Both the position numbers and the translations under genes were made by a program. Below are positions 47,440 through 54,797 of a DNA stretch of 57,446 nt, one piece after another; positions within the stretch are counted from its first letter, which is position 1, and each line of letters begins with the position of its first letter. This DNA is from Myxococcota bacterium. GTDB lineage: Bacteria; Myxococcota_A; UBA9042; DTJE01. Below the pieces are notes generated by a model. The model was not told where the DNA came from, did no database searches, and saw only the letters and a list, made by a program, of their open reading frames with translations. Location of the stretch: contig JAGOKF010000017.1 in NCBI GenBank assembly GCA_017994695.1, positions 1 to 57,446 on the forward strand, in the 5' to 3' direction.

Positions 47440-48321
47440 ATGGGCAGGGCTTCCTGGTGGTGGGTGGGCATCCTGGCGACGGCCTGCGGCGCCGCCTCCC
47501 CGGCGGGGACGGACCTCGCTTCCCCGGACGCGCCTCCTCCCGATGCCGCGGTCGGGGACCCGGACGGGTCCTCCGACCCCGGAATCCTCCTGGACGGGGA
47601 ACCCGGAACGCCTGCCGACACCCCCTGCGTCCCGGCCCCCTTCCCGGGATCGCCTGCGGGGACCTGGGCCCAGGTCCAGGTCCGGGAGGCCGTCGTGAAC
47701 TCCCCCTCGCTGGCCGACGTTCGCCGGACTTACACCACGCTGGCCCTGTGGACCGTCACCGGCGACGGGGAGGACCTCGAGGTGCGATCCACGGTCTGCG
47801 AGGTCCGGACCGACAGCCCCGACAGCCCCGTCAAGACGATCATCCCCCTGGCCCTGGTCCGGTCGATCCCGGAACAGGACCTGCCCTGCTCGGCCCGGGC
47901 CGAGGGGGAGGGCTGGCACCTGGTACAGGATCGCCACGTGGAAATCCGGGGGGCCGTGCTGGCCCACCCCGACACCGACCCCCTGCCGACCGACCCCGGG
48001 GACCCGGCGGTGGTGGACCAGGACCGGGACGGCCAGCCGGGCGTGACGGTGCTGCTGACGGGGCTCGTGGACGGTGCGGTGTACGTGGTCCAGCGGATCT
48101 GGACCGAACTGGAGGGGTGCTCGGACGCGGCCGGCGGCTTCCAGGGAAGCGTCTCCTGGGGGGAGGATCAGGTGGTGCTGGGGGCGGACAACCCGGTCCT
48201 GGTCATGCAGTCGGTGATCACGCCGATCCCGGGCGCCGGGCGGTTTTGGATGAGACCCGTGCCCCCCGGGACGGACTGCGACTACCTGGTGGCGCACCGC
48301 CAGGAGATCCTTGGCGAATGA
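47440..48321 (+). CDS. Lipoprotein of unknown function
   Basis: The 293-residue protein has a lipobox (WWVGILATACGAA) and an Asp/Pro-rich linker like the other lipoproteins of this window. The folded part is a beta-rich domain without a recognised family: GTWAQVQVREAVVNSPSL, YTTLALWTVTGDG, VVDQDRDGQPGVTVLLTGLV (a calcium-type D-x-D-x-DG loop) and WTELEGCSDAAGGFQG. The four Cys pairs suggest disulfides. GGAAGGAG precedes the ATG. It follows the FadL-like gene by 62 bases and precedes a DUF2141 gene by 12, so these three probably form an operon. Confidence 0.75.
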   Translation: MGRASWWWVGILATACGAASPAGTDLASPDAPPPDAAVGDPDGSSDPGILLDGEPGTPADTPCVPAPFPGSPAGTWAQVQVREAVVNSPSLADVRRTYTTLALWTVTGDGEDLEVRSTVCEVRTDSPDSPVKTIIPLALVRSIPEQDLPCSARAEGEGWHLVQDRHVEIRGAVLAHPDTDPLPTDPGDPAVVDQDRDGQPGVTVLLTGLVDGAVYVVQRIWTELEGCSDAAGGFQGSVSWGEDQVVLGADNPVLVMQSVITPIPGAGRFWMRPVPPGTDCDYLVAHRQEILGE

Positions 48322-48333
48322 CGGGAGGCGGAC

Positions 48334-48831
48334 ATGGCCGGAAGACCCCTGGGAATCTGGATCCTGCTGGCGCTCCTGGGCGCCGCGGCCACGGGCCGGG
48401 CCCAGGGCCTCCCGTCCGCCGAGGCCGGCACCGGGGACGGGCAGGACGGGAAGGAGGAGGCCAGGGCCCGGCTCGTGGTGGTGCTGGAGGGTCTCCGGAA
48501 CCGGTCGGGAGTCGTCCGGCTGGCCCTCTACGGGGGGGAGGCGGGCTTCCCGTCGGACCACGCCCGGGCAGTCCGGGGCGCCACCGAGGAGATCGGGGGC
48601 CCCGAGGTGCGGGTGGTCTTCGAGGGCCTGGCGCCCGGGACCTACGCCCTGTCGGTCTTCCACGACGAGGACGGGGACGGGAGACTGAAGCGGGGGATCT
48701 TCGGGATCCCCACCGAGGGCATCGCCTTCTCCCGGGACGCCCGGAACCCCGTGGGCCCCCCGAAGTGGAAGGACGCGAAGTTCGAAATCCCACCGGGCCA
48801 GACGACCATCACCTGCCACCTGCGCTACTGA
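48334..48831 (+). CDS. DUF2141-family exported protein
   Basis: The 165-residue protein has a signal peptide (GIWILLALLGAAATGRAQG) and the DUF2141 domain: LVVVLEGLRNRSGVVRLALY, FEGLAPGTYALSVFHDEDGDG, LKRGIFGIPTEGIAFS and a final TTITCHLRY. The family is small, periplasmic and has no assigned activity; the fold resembles transthyretin-like carriers. It ends seven bases inside the convergent PLP-enzyme gene. Confidence 0.9.
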   Translation: MAGRPLGIWILLALLGAAATGRAQGLPSAEAGTGDGQDGKEEARARLVVVLEGLRNRSGVVRLALYGGEAGFPSDHARAVRGATEEIGGPEVRVVFEGLAPGTYALSVFHDEDGDGRLKRGIFGIPTEGIAFSRDARNPVGPPKWKDAKFEIPPGQTTITCHLRY

Positions 48832-50339
48832 CCCGCCGGGGATCCCCGATCCAGGGCCTTGCGGAGGCGCAGGAAGGCCGCCACCGCCTTCCCCACCAGG
48901 GGCGGAAGGGCCGGTTCCTCGGTCCCGGGGGACCCCGGGGAGGTCTCCGACAGGTCCCCGGAAGCATCCTCAATCACCGACGGGCCCCGGGGCGGCCGGT
49001 ACATCCCCAGCAGGAAGGCCTGGACGTTGCGCCTCACGAGGCCCCGGAGGGGGACGCCGGCGATCATGCCGTAGAGGGGCGCGCTTCCCTCGGAGGCCGA
49101 CTCGGGATGATCGAGGACATGCCGGCAGGCCTCCCGGAGATCCCGCAGGAACTCCCCGGCCACCTCCCCGTGCCCCGGGTTCAGGATCAGGTGGATGCCC
49201 GCCGGGTTCTGGAGGCGATCGACATGCCACCCCCGGCGGTCCATCTGGTCGGCCACCGCGTATGGGTCGGGGCCCCCCGGAGCCGCGCCGATCCCCATCA
49301 CGGGGATGGCCGGGCTGCCCAGCAGGCGCAGTCCCGGGATTTCCTCGACGCCCTCCCGGAAGACCCGGGCGATTTCCATCAGTTGCCGGGCGTTGCGCCC
49401 GTAGCCCTCCCGGCCCAGGGAGGCCAGGGCCGCCCAGGCCGCCGCGATGGGCCCCCCGGGACGGGTCCCGGCCAGGGTCGGGGAGACGTAGACCCCGCCG
49501 CACCAGTCGGTCTCCACCGTGAACTGGTGCCGCATCCACCCCCCGGACCGGTACAGGATCAGGGAGGCCCCCTTCGCCCCGTAGCCGTACTTGTGCACGT
49601 CGGCCGAGATCGACGTCACCCCGGGGACCCGGAAGTCCCAGGGGGGGATCTCGCCGTGGCGACACCCGGGGGGCAGGGTTTCCACGAAGGGCAGCAGGAA
49701 GCCCCCCAGGCAGGCGTCCACGTGGAGGGGGATCCCCTTCCGCCGGGCGATGTCGCCCAGTTCGGGAACGGGGTCCACCACGCCGTAGGGATAGCAGGGG
49801 GCGCTGGCGACCAGCCCGATGGTCTGCCAGCCGATGCGCCGGTCCAGGGCCCGGAGGTCCACCCGGAAGTCCGGGCCCAGGGGGACCCGGCGGATCCGGA
49901 CCCCGAAGAGGTGTCCCGCCTTGTAGAACGCCGCGTGGGCCGACGCGGGGACCAGCACCTCGGGCCGCAGGACCCAGGGCCGGTGGGCCCGGGCCCACTC
50001 CCGCATGGCCAGCACCGCCAGCAGCAGGCTCTCGGTCCCCCCCGAGGTCAGCGTGCCCACCACCTCGTGGTCCCCATGGAACAGGTCCGCGGCCATCGAC
50101 ACCGTCTCGGCCTCCAGGCGCCGGAGGCTCCGGAAGGCCATGGGGTTCAACGCATTGGTGTGCAAAAACCGCCCGGCGACCTCCCGGATCAGGGCCTCGT
50201 GGTCCTCCGAGTGGCGGTACACCAGCCCGAAGAGCCGGTGGTGCCGGTAGTCGGCGTCCCCGCGTTCCAGGCGATCCAGGGCCTCGAGGACCCGGGCGGC
50301 CGGGGCCCCCTCCGAGGGCATGGGAACGGGCGGCTGCAT
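48825..50339 (-). CDS. PLP-dependent lyase of the sphingosine-1-phosphate lyase group
   Basis: The 504-residue protein is a group II decarboxylase-fold enzyme. TSGGTESLLLAVLAMR binds PLP phosphate, HVDACLGGFLLPF supplies the Asp (208) that contacts the pyridine N, and SADVHKYGYGAKGASL carries the Schiff-base Lys250. The blocks VPGVTSISADVHKYG and SPTLAGTRPGGPIAAAW are specific to S1P lyase rather than glutamate decarboxylase. S1P lyases split phosphorylated long-chain bases into an aldehyde and phosphoethanolamine, so the host may make or meet sphingolipids. GGAGG precedes the ATG at 50339. Confidence 0.88.
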   Translation of the reverse strand: MQPPVPMPSEGAPAARVLEALDRLERGDADYRHHRLFGLVYRHSEDHEALIREVAGRFLHTNALNPMAFRSLRRLEAETVSMAADLFHGDHEVVGTLTSGGTESLLLAVLAMREWARAHRPWVLRPEVLVPASAHAAFYKAGHLFGVRIRRVPLGPDFRVDLRALDRRIGWQTIGLVASAPCYPYGVVDPVPELGDIARRKGIPLHVDACLGGFLLPFVETLPPGCRHGEIPPWDFRVPGVTSISADVHKYGYGAKGASLILYRSGGWMRHQFTVETDWCGGVYVSPTLAGTRPGGPIAAAWAALASLGREGYGRNARQLMEIARVFREGVEEIPGLRLLGSPAIPVMGIGAAPGGPDPYAVADQMDRRGWHVDRLQNPAGIHLILNPGHGEVAGEFLRDLREACRHVLDHPESASEGSAPLYGMIAGVPLRGLVRRNVQAFLLGMYRPPRGPSVIEDASGDLSETSPGSPGTEEPALPPLVGKAVAAFLRLRKALDRGSPAGQ

Positions 50340-50367
50340 GGCGTTCGCCTCCGGGGGTCGGGACCCC

Positions 50368-50373
50368 AGTGTA
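50368..50373 (-). promoter_or_regulatory. -10 element for the PLP lyase gene
   Basis: TACACT on the minus strand lies 29 bases before the ATG at 50339. The -35 is not clear. Confidence 0.35.
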
Positions 50374-50426
50374 GCCTCATCGGGCCCGATCGGGCAGGGT
50401 GTCGTCGGGGGAAACGGCGGCGCGGG

Positions 50427-52691
50427 TCAGAGGTCGTAGAGGGCCCCGTCGCCGTCGAGGCGGGCGACCTCCCGGCCCTCGATCCGCAGGCGGAAGGTCC
50501 CCCGGCGGCCCTCGTACTCGTTGACCCCCTTCACGAGGCAGGACCGGAGGCGGTCCCGGGAGGCGTCGTCGCCCAGTTCCAGGTGCAGGACCCCCGAGGC
50601 CTTGCCGCCCAGTTCCATCTCCAGGTCCCGGGCCGGATCGGCCAGGCGGACCCGGCAGGTCCTCTGGTCCCGGCCGAAGTGGAAGAAGAACAGGAACCGG
50701 TGGCGGCCGTCCCGGTAGGGATAGACCCGGAGGGCCGGATCATAGCGGATCCCGGGCTCCCAGCCGGCCCGGCGCAGGAATCCCAGGAAGGCCCGCTCGT
50801 CGCCGAAGAGGTTCCCGGTGCCGTAGACCAGGCGGCCCTTCGGCTGCTCCTCCCCCCGCTGCAGCGCCCGGAGGAAGTCGCGGAAGATCGTGCAGGGGGC
50901 CATCTCCTCGTCGTAGAGGGGCAGTTCCCCCGACGCGATCAACGTGCCCCCCTGTCGGACGAAGTCCACCAGGATCTGCTGGTCGCGCCGGGACAGGAAG
51001 AAGGCCAGGGGGATCGCCGCCCGGCCCTTCTCCAGCAGGTCCGGCAGCGTCAGCGACGGCAGTTCGGCGATGCCGTACTGGATGCCGTGGAGGTTGCAGA
51101 AGCCCATCGCCGGCTCCAGCACGCCCGCCCCGACCCGCGGCACCGCGTGGGGGACCTGCCAGTGCCGGGGGCTGCCGTCGGGGACCCAGGAGGACACGGC
51201 GGCATGCTCGGGGACGATCAGGAACCACAGGTCCATCGGGATCTCGGCCGACAGGAACGCCTCTCCCTCCCGGGCGAACCACTCGTTCAGCAGGGCCATG
51301 GCCTCGTACATGGGCCCGGTCTCGCCGTTCTCCCCGATGGGGGCGTCGGAGGGGAAGGTGCGGTGCTGCTTCTGGGTGGTCCGGTCCAAGTCGTCGAGCC
51401 AGTAGCCGTGGCAGACCCCCGTGAAGACCACGTACCCGGTGCAACCACCGGCCACCGACGCGAGGGTCTGGAAGACCGGGATCACCGGGTAGCGGGACAT
51501 GGGGTGGTAGAGGGTCGCGAAGCCCCAGTTCTCCTCGACGTTGATCCCCCGGCGCCGCCTTGCGGTGTGGATGTAGCGGTGGAAGACCTCGTTGTCGCCC
51601 ACGTCGGGCTCGGGGGGCGTCCGGGCGTCGGGGACGTTGTAGGCCGCGACCCCGAGCCAGGAGATCATCCCGTAGTGGTACACGTCCCGGTCCTGGTCCA
51701 CCCGGTTCTGGGCGAACCACCACTCGGGATACAGGTGCAGGTATTCCCGGGGGCTGTCCTTCGTGGACGCCTCGACCTGGTCCGGGACGTTCTCGTCGAT
51801 GGGCGGCGTGATCCCCGCGAAGTTGCTCAGGTACGGCAGGTCCACGCCCAGGGCCTCCCGGTAGCGGGCGTAGAGGTCCCGCCTCTGCCGCCACTGGAAC
51901 TCCCCCCAGTCGGCCAGGGCCAGGGCCTCGCCCCGGTGCCGCACGACCGGACGGGAGGGATCCGGTCGCGGCGGCTGCACCGCCTCAAAGAACCGGTGCT
52001 CGGTCCCGTGGACCCGGTTGTAGCGTTCGATGGTGCCGTACTTCTGCCGGATCATCCGGTGGAAGGCCCGGACCTGGGGGGCGTCGTAGCCGTAGTGCCA
52101 GGGGGCGTCGTTGCTGGTGCAGTAGATCGTCTCGTCGTTCAGTTGCAGGGCGATGATCCGGCCCTCGGGGGCCGCGTGGGGCCGCAGCACGTCGCCCACC
52201 TGCCGGAGCCACTCCCGGGCCAGGGCGTCGTAGGCCGGGTCGTCGGGGCTGGGCAGTTGCGTGTGGTCGTATTCCCAGTATAGTGGCTGGCCGTTGTGAA
52301 TCCGGACCGGCTCGATGCCCGGGTTGAAGGAGGGGGAGGCGAGGTCCGGCAGGCCCCCGATGTTCAGTTCGCTATGGACGAAGGGCCCGGGCTTCGCCAG
52401 CATGTACAGGCCCTTGTCGGTGCACAGCCGCAGGAAGTGCCGCAGGTCCCGGGAGTCCAGCGTCCGGCCGTCGAAGTCGTAGCCCGGGTCCCCGGTGGCC
52501 GGGTCGTGGACCAGGTGGTGCCGCCAGGGGATGTAGAAGCAGACCACCTGGACGTGGGCCGCCTTCAACTGGTCCAGGCGGTCGGACCAGTGGGCCCGCT
52601 GGTCCCGGTAGTACTGGTACTCGGCCCCCAGGAAGAAGAAGGGACGCCCGTCGCGGTAGAACCGCCCGTTCCGGTACTCGATGCGCTCCAT
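50427..52691 (-). CDS. GH35/GH42-like glycoside hydrolase
   Basis: The 754-residue protein has no signal peptide and so acts in the cytoplasm. The barrel starts with GRPFFFLGAEYQYYRD and VVCFYIPWRHH, followed by YDFDGRTLDSRDLRHFLRLC and PGPFVHSELNIGGLPDL, the usual opening of beta-galactosidases. The acid-base residue is expected at Glu187 in ALQLNDETIY, where GH35 has Q-x-E-N-E. A later block (INVEENWGFATLYH) could supply the nucleophile Glu. Domains of about 250 residues follow, with a Rossmann-like trimerisation type (RQGGTLIASGELPLY) and a small beta module. Sugar specificity is not known. Confidence 0.78.
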   Translation of the reverse strand: MERIEYRNGRFYRDGRPFFFLGAEYQYYRDQRAHWSDRLDQLKAAHVQVVCFYIPWRHHLVHDPATGDPGYDFDGRTLDSRDLRHFLRLCTDKGLYMLAKPGPFVHSELNIGGLPDLASPSFNPGIEPVRIHNGQPLYWEYDHTQLPSPDDPAYDALAREWLRQVGDVLRPHAAPEGRIIALQLNDETIYCTSNDAPWHYGYDAPQVRAFHRMIRQKYGTIERYNRVHGTEHRFFEAVQPPRPDPSRPVVRHRGEALALADWGEFQWRQRRDLYARYREALGVDLPYLSNFAGITPPIDENVPDQVEASTKDSPREYLHLYPEWWFAQNRVDQDRDVYHYGMISWLGVAAYNVPDARTPPEPDVGDNEVFHRYIHTARRRRGINVEENWGFATLYHPMSRYPVIPVFQTLASVAGGCTGYVVFTGVCHGYWLDDLDRTTQKQHRTFPSDAPIGENGETGPMYEAMALLNEWFAREGEAFLSAEIPMDLWFLIVPEHAAVSSWVPDGSPRHWQVPHAVPRVGAGVLEPAMGFCNLHGIQYGIAELPSLTLPDLLEKGRAAIPLAFFLSRRDQQILVDFVRQGGTLIASGELPLYDEEMAPCTIFRDFLRALQRGEEQPKGRLVYGTGNLFGDERAFLGFLRRAGWEPGIRYDPALRVYPYRDGRHRFLFFFHFGRDQRTCRVRLADPARDLEMELGGKASGVLHLELGDDASRDRLRSCLVKGVNEYEGRRGTFRLRIEGREVARLDGDGALYDL

Positions 52692-52715
52692 GGGACACCT
52701 CCCCGTCGCCGGCGG

Positions 52716-52744
52716 AGTCTACCCCAGGCGGGGGCCTTCCCCAA
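52716..52744 (-). promoter_or_regulatory. Promoter of the glycoside hydrolase gene
   Basis: On the minus strand TTGGGG and TAGACT are 17 bases apart, about 25 bases before the ATG at 52691, with GGGGAGG as ribosome site. Confidence 0.4.
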
Positions 52745-52826
52745 GGGGGCCGGGAGCCGCCCGTCCGGCCGCCGATCGGCGGGCCCTGCCGGCAGCCCGG
52801 TTCGGCCTTCTCGGACGCCTCTCTGA

Positions 52827-53078
52827 CGGAGGTGGCCCACCCAGAGCGGGCAGATCCTCGTTGTACGAGACACGGAGACCACCGTCCGGGCCCTGGATCC
52901 CCCGTGCACGCACCAGCAGTATGTCATGCGATGGAACGATGGGAAGAGGAAGGTCGTCTGCCCGTGTCACGCCCCGGGCTTCGGCCTGGACGGCACGGTG
53001 CTGGAGGGGCCGGCGCCGAAGCCCCTGAAGGTCATCGCGGCGAGTCTGGATGGGGAGTGGTCGTGCTGGGTCTGGGGG
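52827..53078 (+). pseudogene. Orphan Rieske [2Fe-2S] domain fragment
   Basis: The plus-strand frame after the TGA at 52824 reads QILVVRDTETTVRALDPPC, then the first ligand pair CTH, then VVCPCHAPGFGLDGTVLEGP with the second pair CPCH, then APKPLKVIAASLDG. Both halves of the Rieske cluster site are intact and the Pro-loop (GPAPKPL) is conserved. No ATG, GTG or TTG lies before the first ligand, and the N-terminal strand is missing. The frame then runs on into low-complexity codons to 53522. It is best read as the remnant of a ferredoxin or oxygenase component. Confidence 0.55.
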
Positions 53079-53138
53079 ACCGACCCCGGGGCGGGGCTCC
53101 AGGGATGGGCCCCGAATCGGGACTTTCCGGGGAATTCC

Positions 53139-53285
53139 CTACGACCCGCAGACCGCGCCGCTGCAGGCCAGTCCCGGTCAGCGGTCCGTGTCCGAGATGC
53201 AGGGGGCTCCAACCGGAGCGCAGGGGCACGTCCCGCAGTCGCAGGAACGCCCGCCGCTGGGCGCGTCCCCGGTGCCCGGCGGCAT
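53139..53285 (-). pseudogene. Possible remnant of a Cys-rich surface protein
   Basis: A minus-strand frame reads RSCDCGTCPCAPVGAPC, ISDTDR, a TGA at 53178-53180, then PGLACSGAVCGS and a TAG. The pattern C-x-S-D-x-D-C-x-P-G-L-x-C-x-x-G-x-C is typical of the disulfide modules in the lipoprotein at 43.3-44.9 kb, with the Cys replaced and a stop beside it. No start codon with a ribosome site is apparent. Confidence 0.25.
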
Positions 53286-53394
53286 GGCGGAGATCCTGTC
53301 GGGAACGTTCCGATGAGAGGCCGATCCCGACCGGTCGGTCCGACACCGGTCAGACCGCTCGGAAGCGGTGGCGGTCTTGATCCGGCAAGAGCAG

Positions 53395-53434
53395 ATTGGC
53401 ATTTTGCCAATACTACATCTGTCATTTTGACAGA
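53395..53434. promoter_or_regulatory. Two 7-TTT-7 palindromes before the ATPase gene
   Basis: ATTGGCA-TTT-TGCCAAT (53395-53411) and TCTGTCA-TTT-TGACAGA (53418-53434) are perfect inverted repeats with identical three-base centres, 23 bases apart. The second covers a TTGACA hexamer. Confidence 0.65.
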
Positions 53435-53455
53435 CATGGTCCGTCATGATAGATC
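53427..53455 (+). promoter_or_regulatory. Promoter of the ATPase gene
   Basis: TTGACA (53427-53432) and TAGATC (53450-53455) are 17 bases apart. The -35 sits in the second palindrome, so a protein bound there would block it. Confidence 0.45.
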
Positions 53456-53482
53456 TTCCCGGTCCTTCTGCCGGAGACGAGG

Positions 53483-54697
53483 ATGCCTGCCTACCGTCCC
53501 CGCGAGATCGTGCCGTTGCTGACCCGTGCCCTGGCCTCGATGCCCGTCGTGGTCCTGACCGGCATGCGCCAGGTCGGGAAGACGACGCTGTTGCGATGCG
53601 ATCCCTCGCTGAAGGATCGGCGCTACCTGACCCTGGACGACTTCGACACCGAGGCCGCGGCGCGGTCGGACCCGGCGTCGCTCCTGGCCGGCACGGACCC
53701 CGTCACGATCGACGAGGTCCAGCGGGCCCCGGACCTGCTCCGAGCGATCCAGGCCGAGGTCGACCGCGACCGGAGTCCCGGCCGGTTCCTGCTGTCGGGG
53801 TCCGCCAACCTGCTGCTGGCGTCGGGCGTGTCCGAGTCCCTGGCCGGACGGGCCGTGTACCTTGAACTGGGGCCGCTGACGTCGAGAGAGGTAGCGGGAC
53901 GCACTGGGCAGGCGCCGGTCCTTCTGGACGTCCTGGAGGGCCGCATCCCGGACGGTCCGTTCGACCGCCTCACGCGGCAGGCGGTGGCCCTGGGCGGCAT
54001 GCCCTCCGTCGCGCTCCGAGACGCAGACCCCGACCTGTGGTTCCAGGGATTCGAGCACACCTACCTCGAACGCGACGTGCGATTGCTCGCCCGCGTCCCG
54101 GACCTCCCGCAGTTCCGTCGCTTCCTCCGCCTGGTGGCGCACCGCACCGGCAGCCTCGCTTCCCTGTCCGAGATCGGGCGCGACGCCGCGGTCACCTCGG
54201 CCGTCGCGGGTCGCTACCTGGGCCTGTTGGAGGCGTCCTTCGCGGTCCATCGGCTGCCGCCGTTCCTCCGCAGCCGGGTGTCCCGCCTGGTGAAATCTCC
54301 GAAGATCTACCTGGCCGATTCCGGCATCGCCACCCACCTGACCGGGTCCCGGATGGTGACCGACCCGAGCGACCGGCTGGCGGGCCCGCTGCTCGAGACC
54401 TTCGTCGCCCAGCACCTGCGCGCACTGCTGGGGGCCTGGCGGCCCGGGGCACACCTCGGGTTCTGGAACATCCAGGGACGGCACGAGGTCGACTTCGTGA
54501 TCGAAGAAGGGGACCGCTGTGCCGCGATCGAGGTCAAGGACGCGGCCCGGTGGAGCGACTCGGACCTTTGCTCCCTGCGGCGCTTCCTGGAGGTCGTGCC
54601 CGGCTGCGTCGCCGCCGTGCTGGCATGCGACACCCCGCGGGTCGTCCCGCTCGGGGACCGCCTCTGGGCCATGCCGCTCGGCCGCCTGCTGGCCTGA
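53483..54697 (+). CDS. AAA ATPase with C-terminal DUF4143 domain
   Basis: The 404-residue protein has Walker A LTGMRQVGKTTLL, Walker B-like TIDEVQRAPDLL, sensor FLLSGSANLLL, and the DUF4143 domain with YLERDVRLLARV, SPKIYLADSGIA and LGFWNIQGRHEVDFVIEEG. The last block, with E-V-D-F and a later AIEVKDAARW, resembles a PD-(D/E)XK nuclease core. The family is widespread, often mobile, and its role is unclear; some members have been suggested to be toxin-like or defensive. It follows a stretch of decayed genes and uses more CGC Arg codons than its neighbours, consistent with transfer. Confidence 0.9.
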   Translation: MPAYRPREIVPLLTRALASMPVVVLTGMRQVGKTTLLRCDPSLKDRRYLTLDDFDTEAAARSDPASLLAGTDPVTIDEVQRAPDLLRAIQAEVDRDRSPGRFLLSGSANLLLASGVSESLAGRAVYLELGPLTSREVAGRTGQAPVLLDVLEGRIPDGPFDRLTRQAVALGGMPSVALRDADPDLWFQGFEHTYLERDVRLLARVPDLPQFRRFLRLVAHRTGSLASLSEIGRDAAVTSAVAGRYLGLLEASFAVHRLPPFLRSRVSRLVKSPKIYLADSGIATHLTGSRMVTDPSDRLAGPLLETFVAQHLRALLGAWRPGAHLGFWNIQGRHEVDFVIEEGDRCAAIEVKDAARWSDSDLCSLRRFLEVVPGCVAAVLACDTPRVVPLGDRLWAMPLGRLLA

Positions 54698-54797
54698 CGG
54701 CGTATCGGGCCCTGGGCCGGCGCCCCGGAAACCTCCGCGGCCGTCCCGATCCCCCCCGGGAACGCTCCGCGACCCGCGGGATCGTCCGGGACCGGGA

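Noticed and set aside
53178-53447. Minus-strand 89-codon frame starting MTDHVCQNDRC
   Set aside because: Its N-terminal third is the translation of the two palindromes, and only the distal Cys-rich part looks protein-like; reported as a remnant instead.
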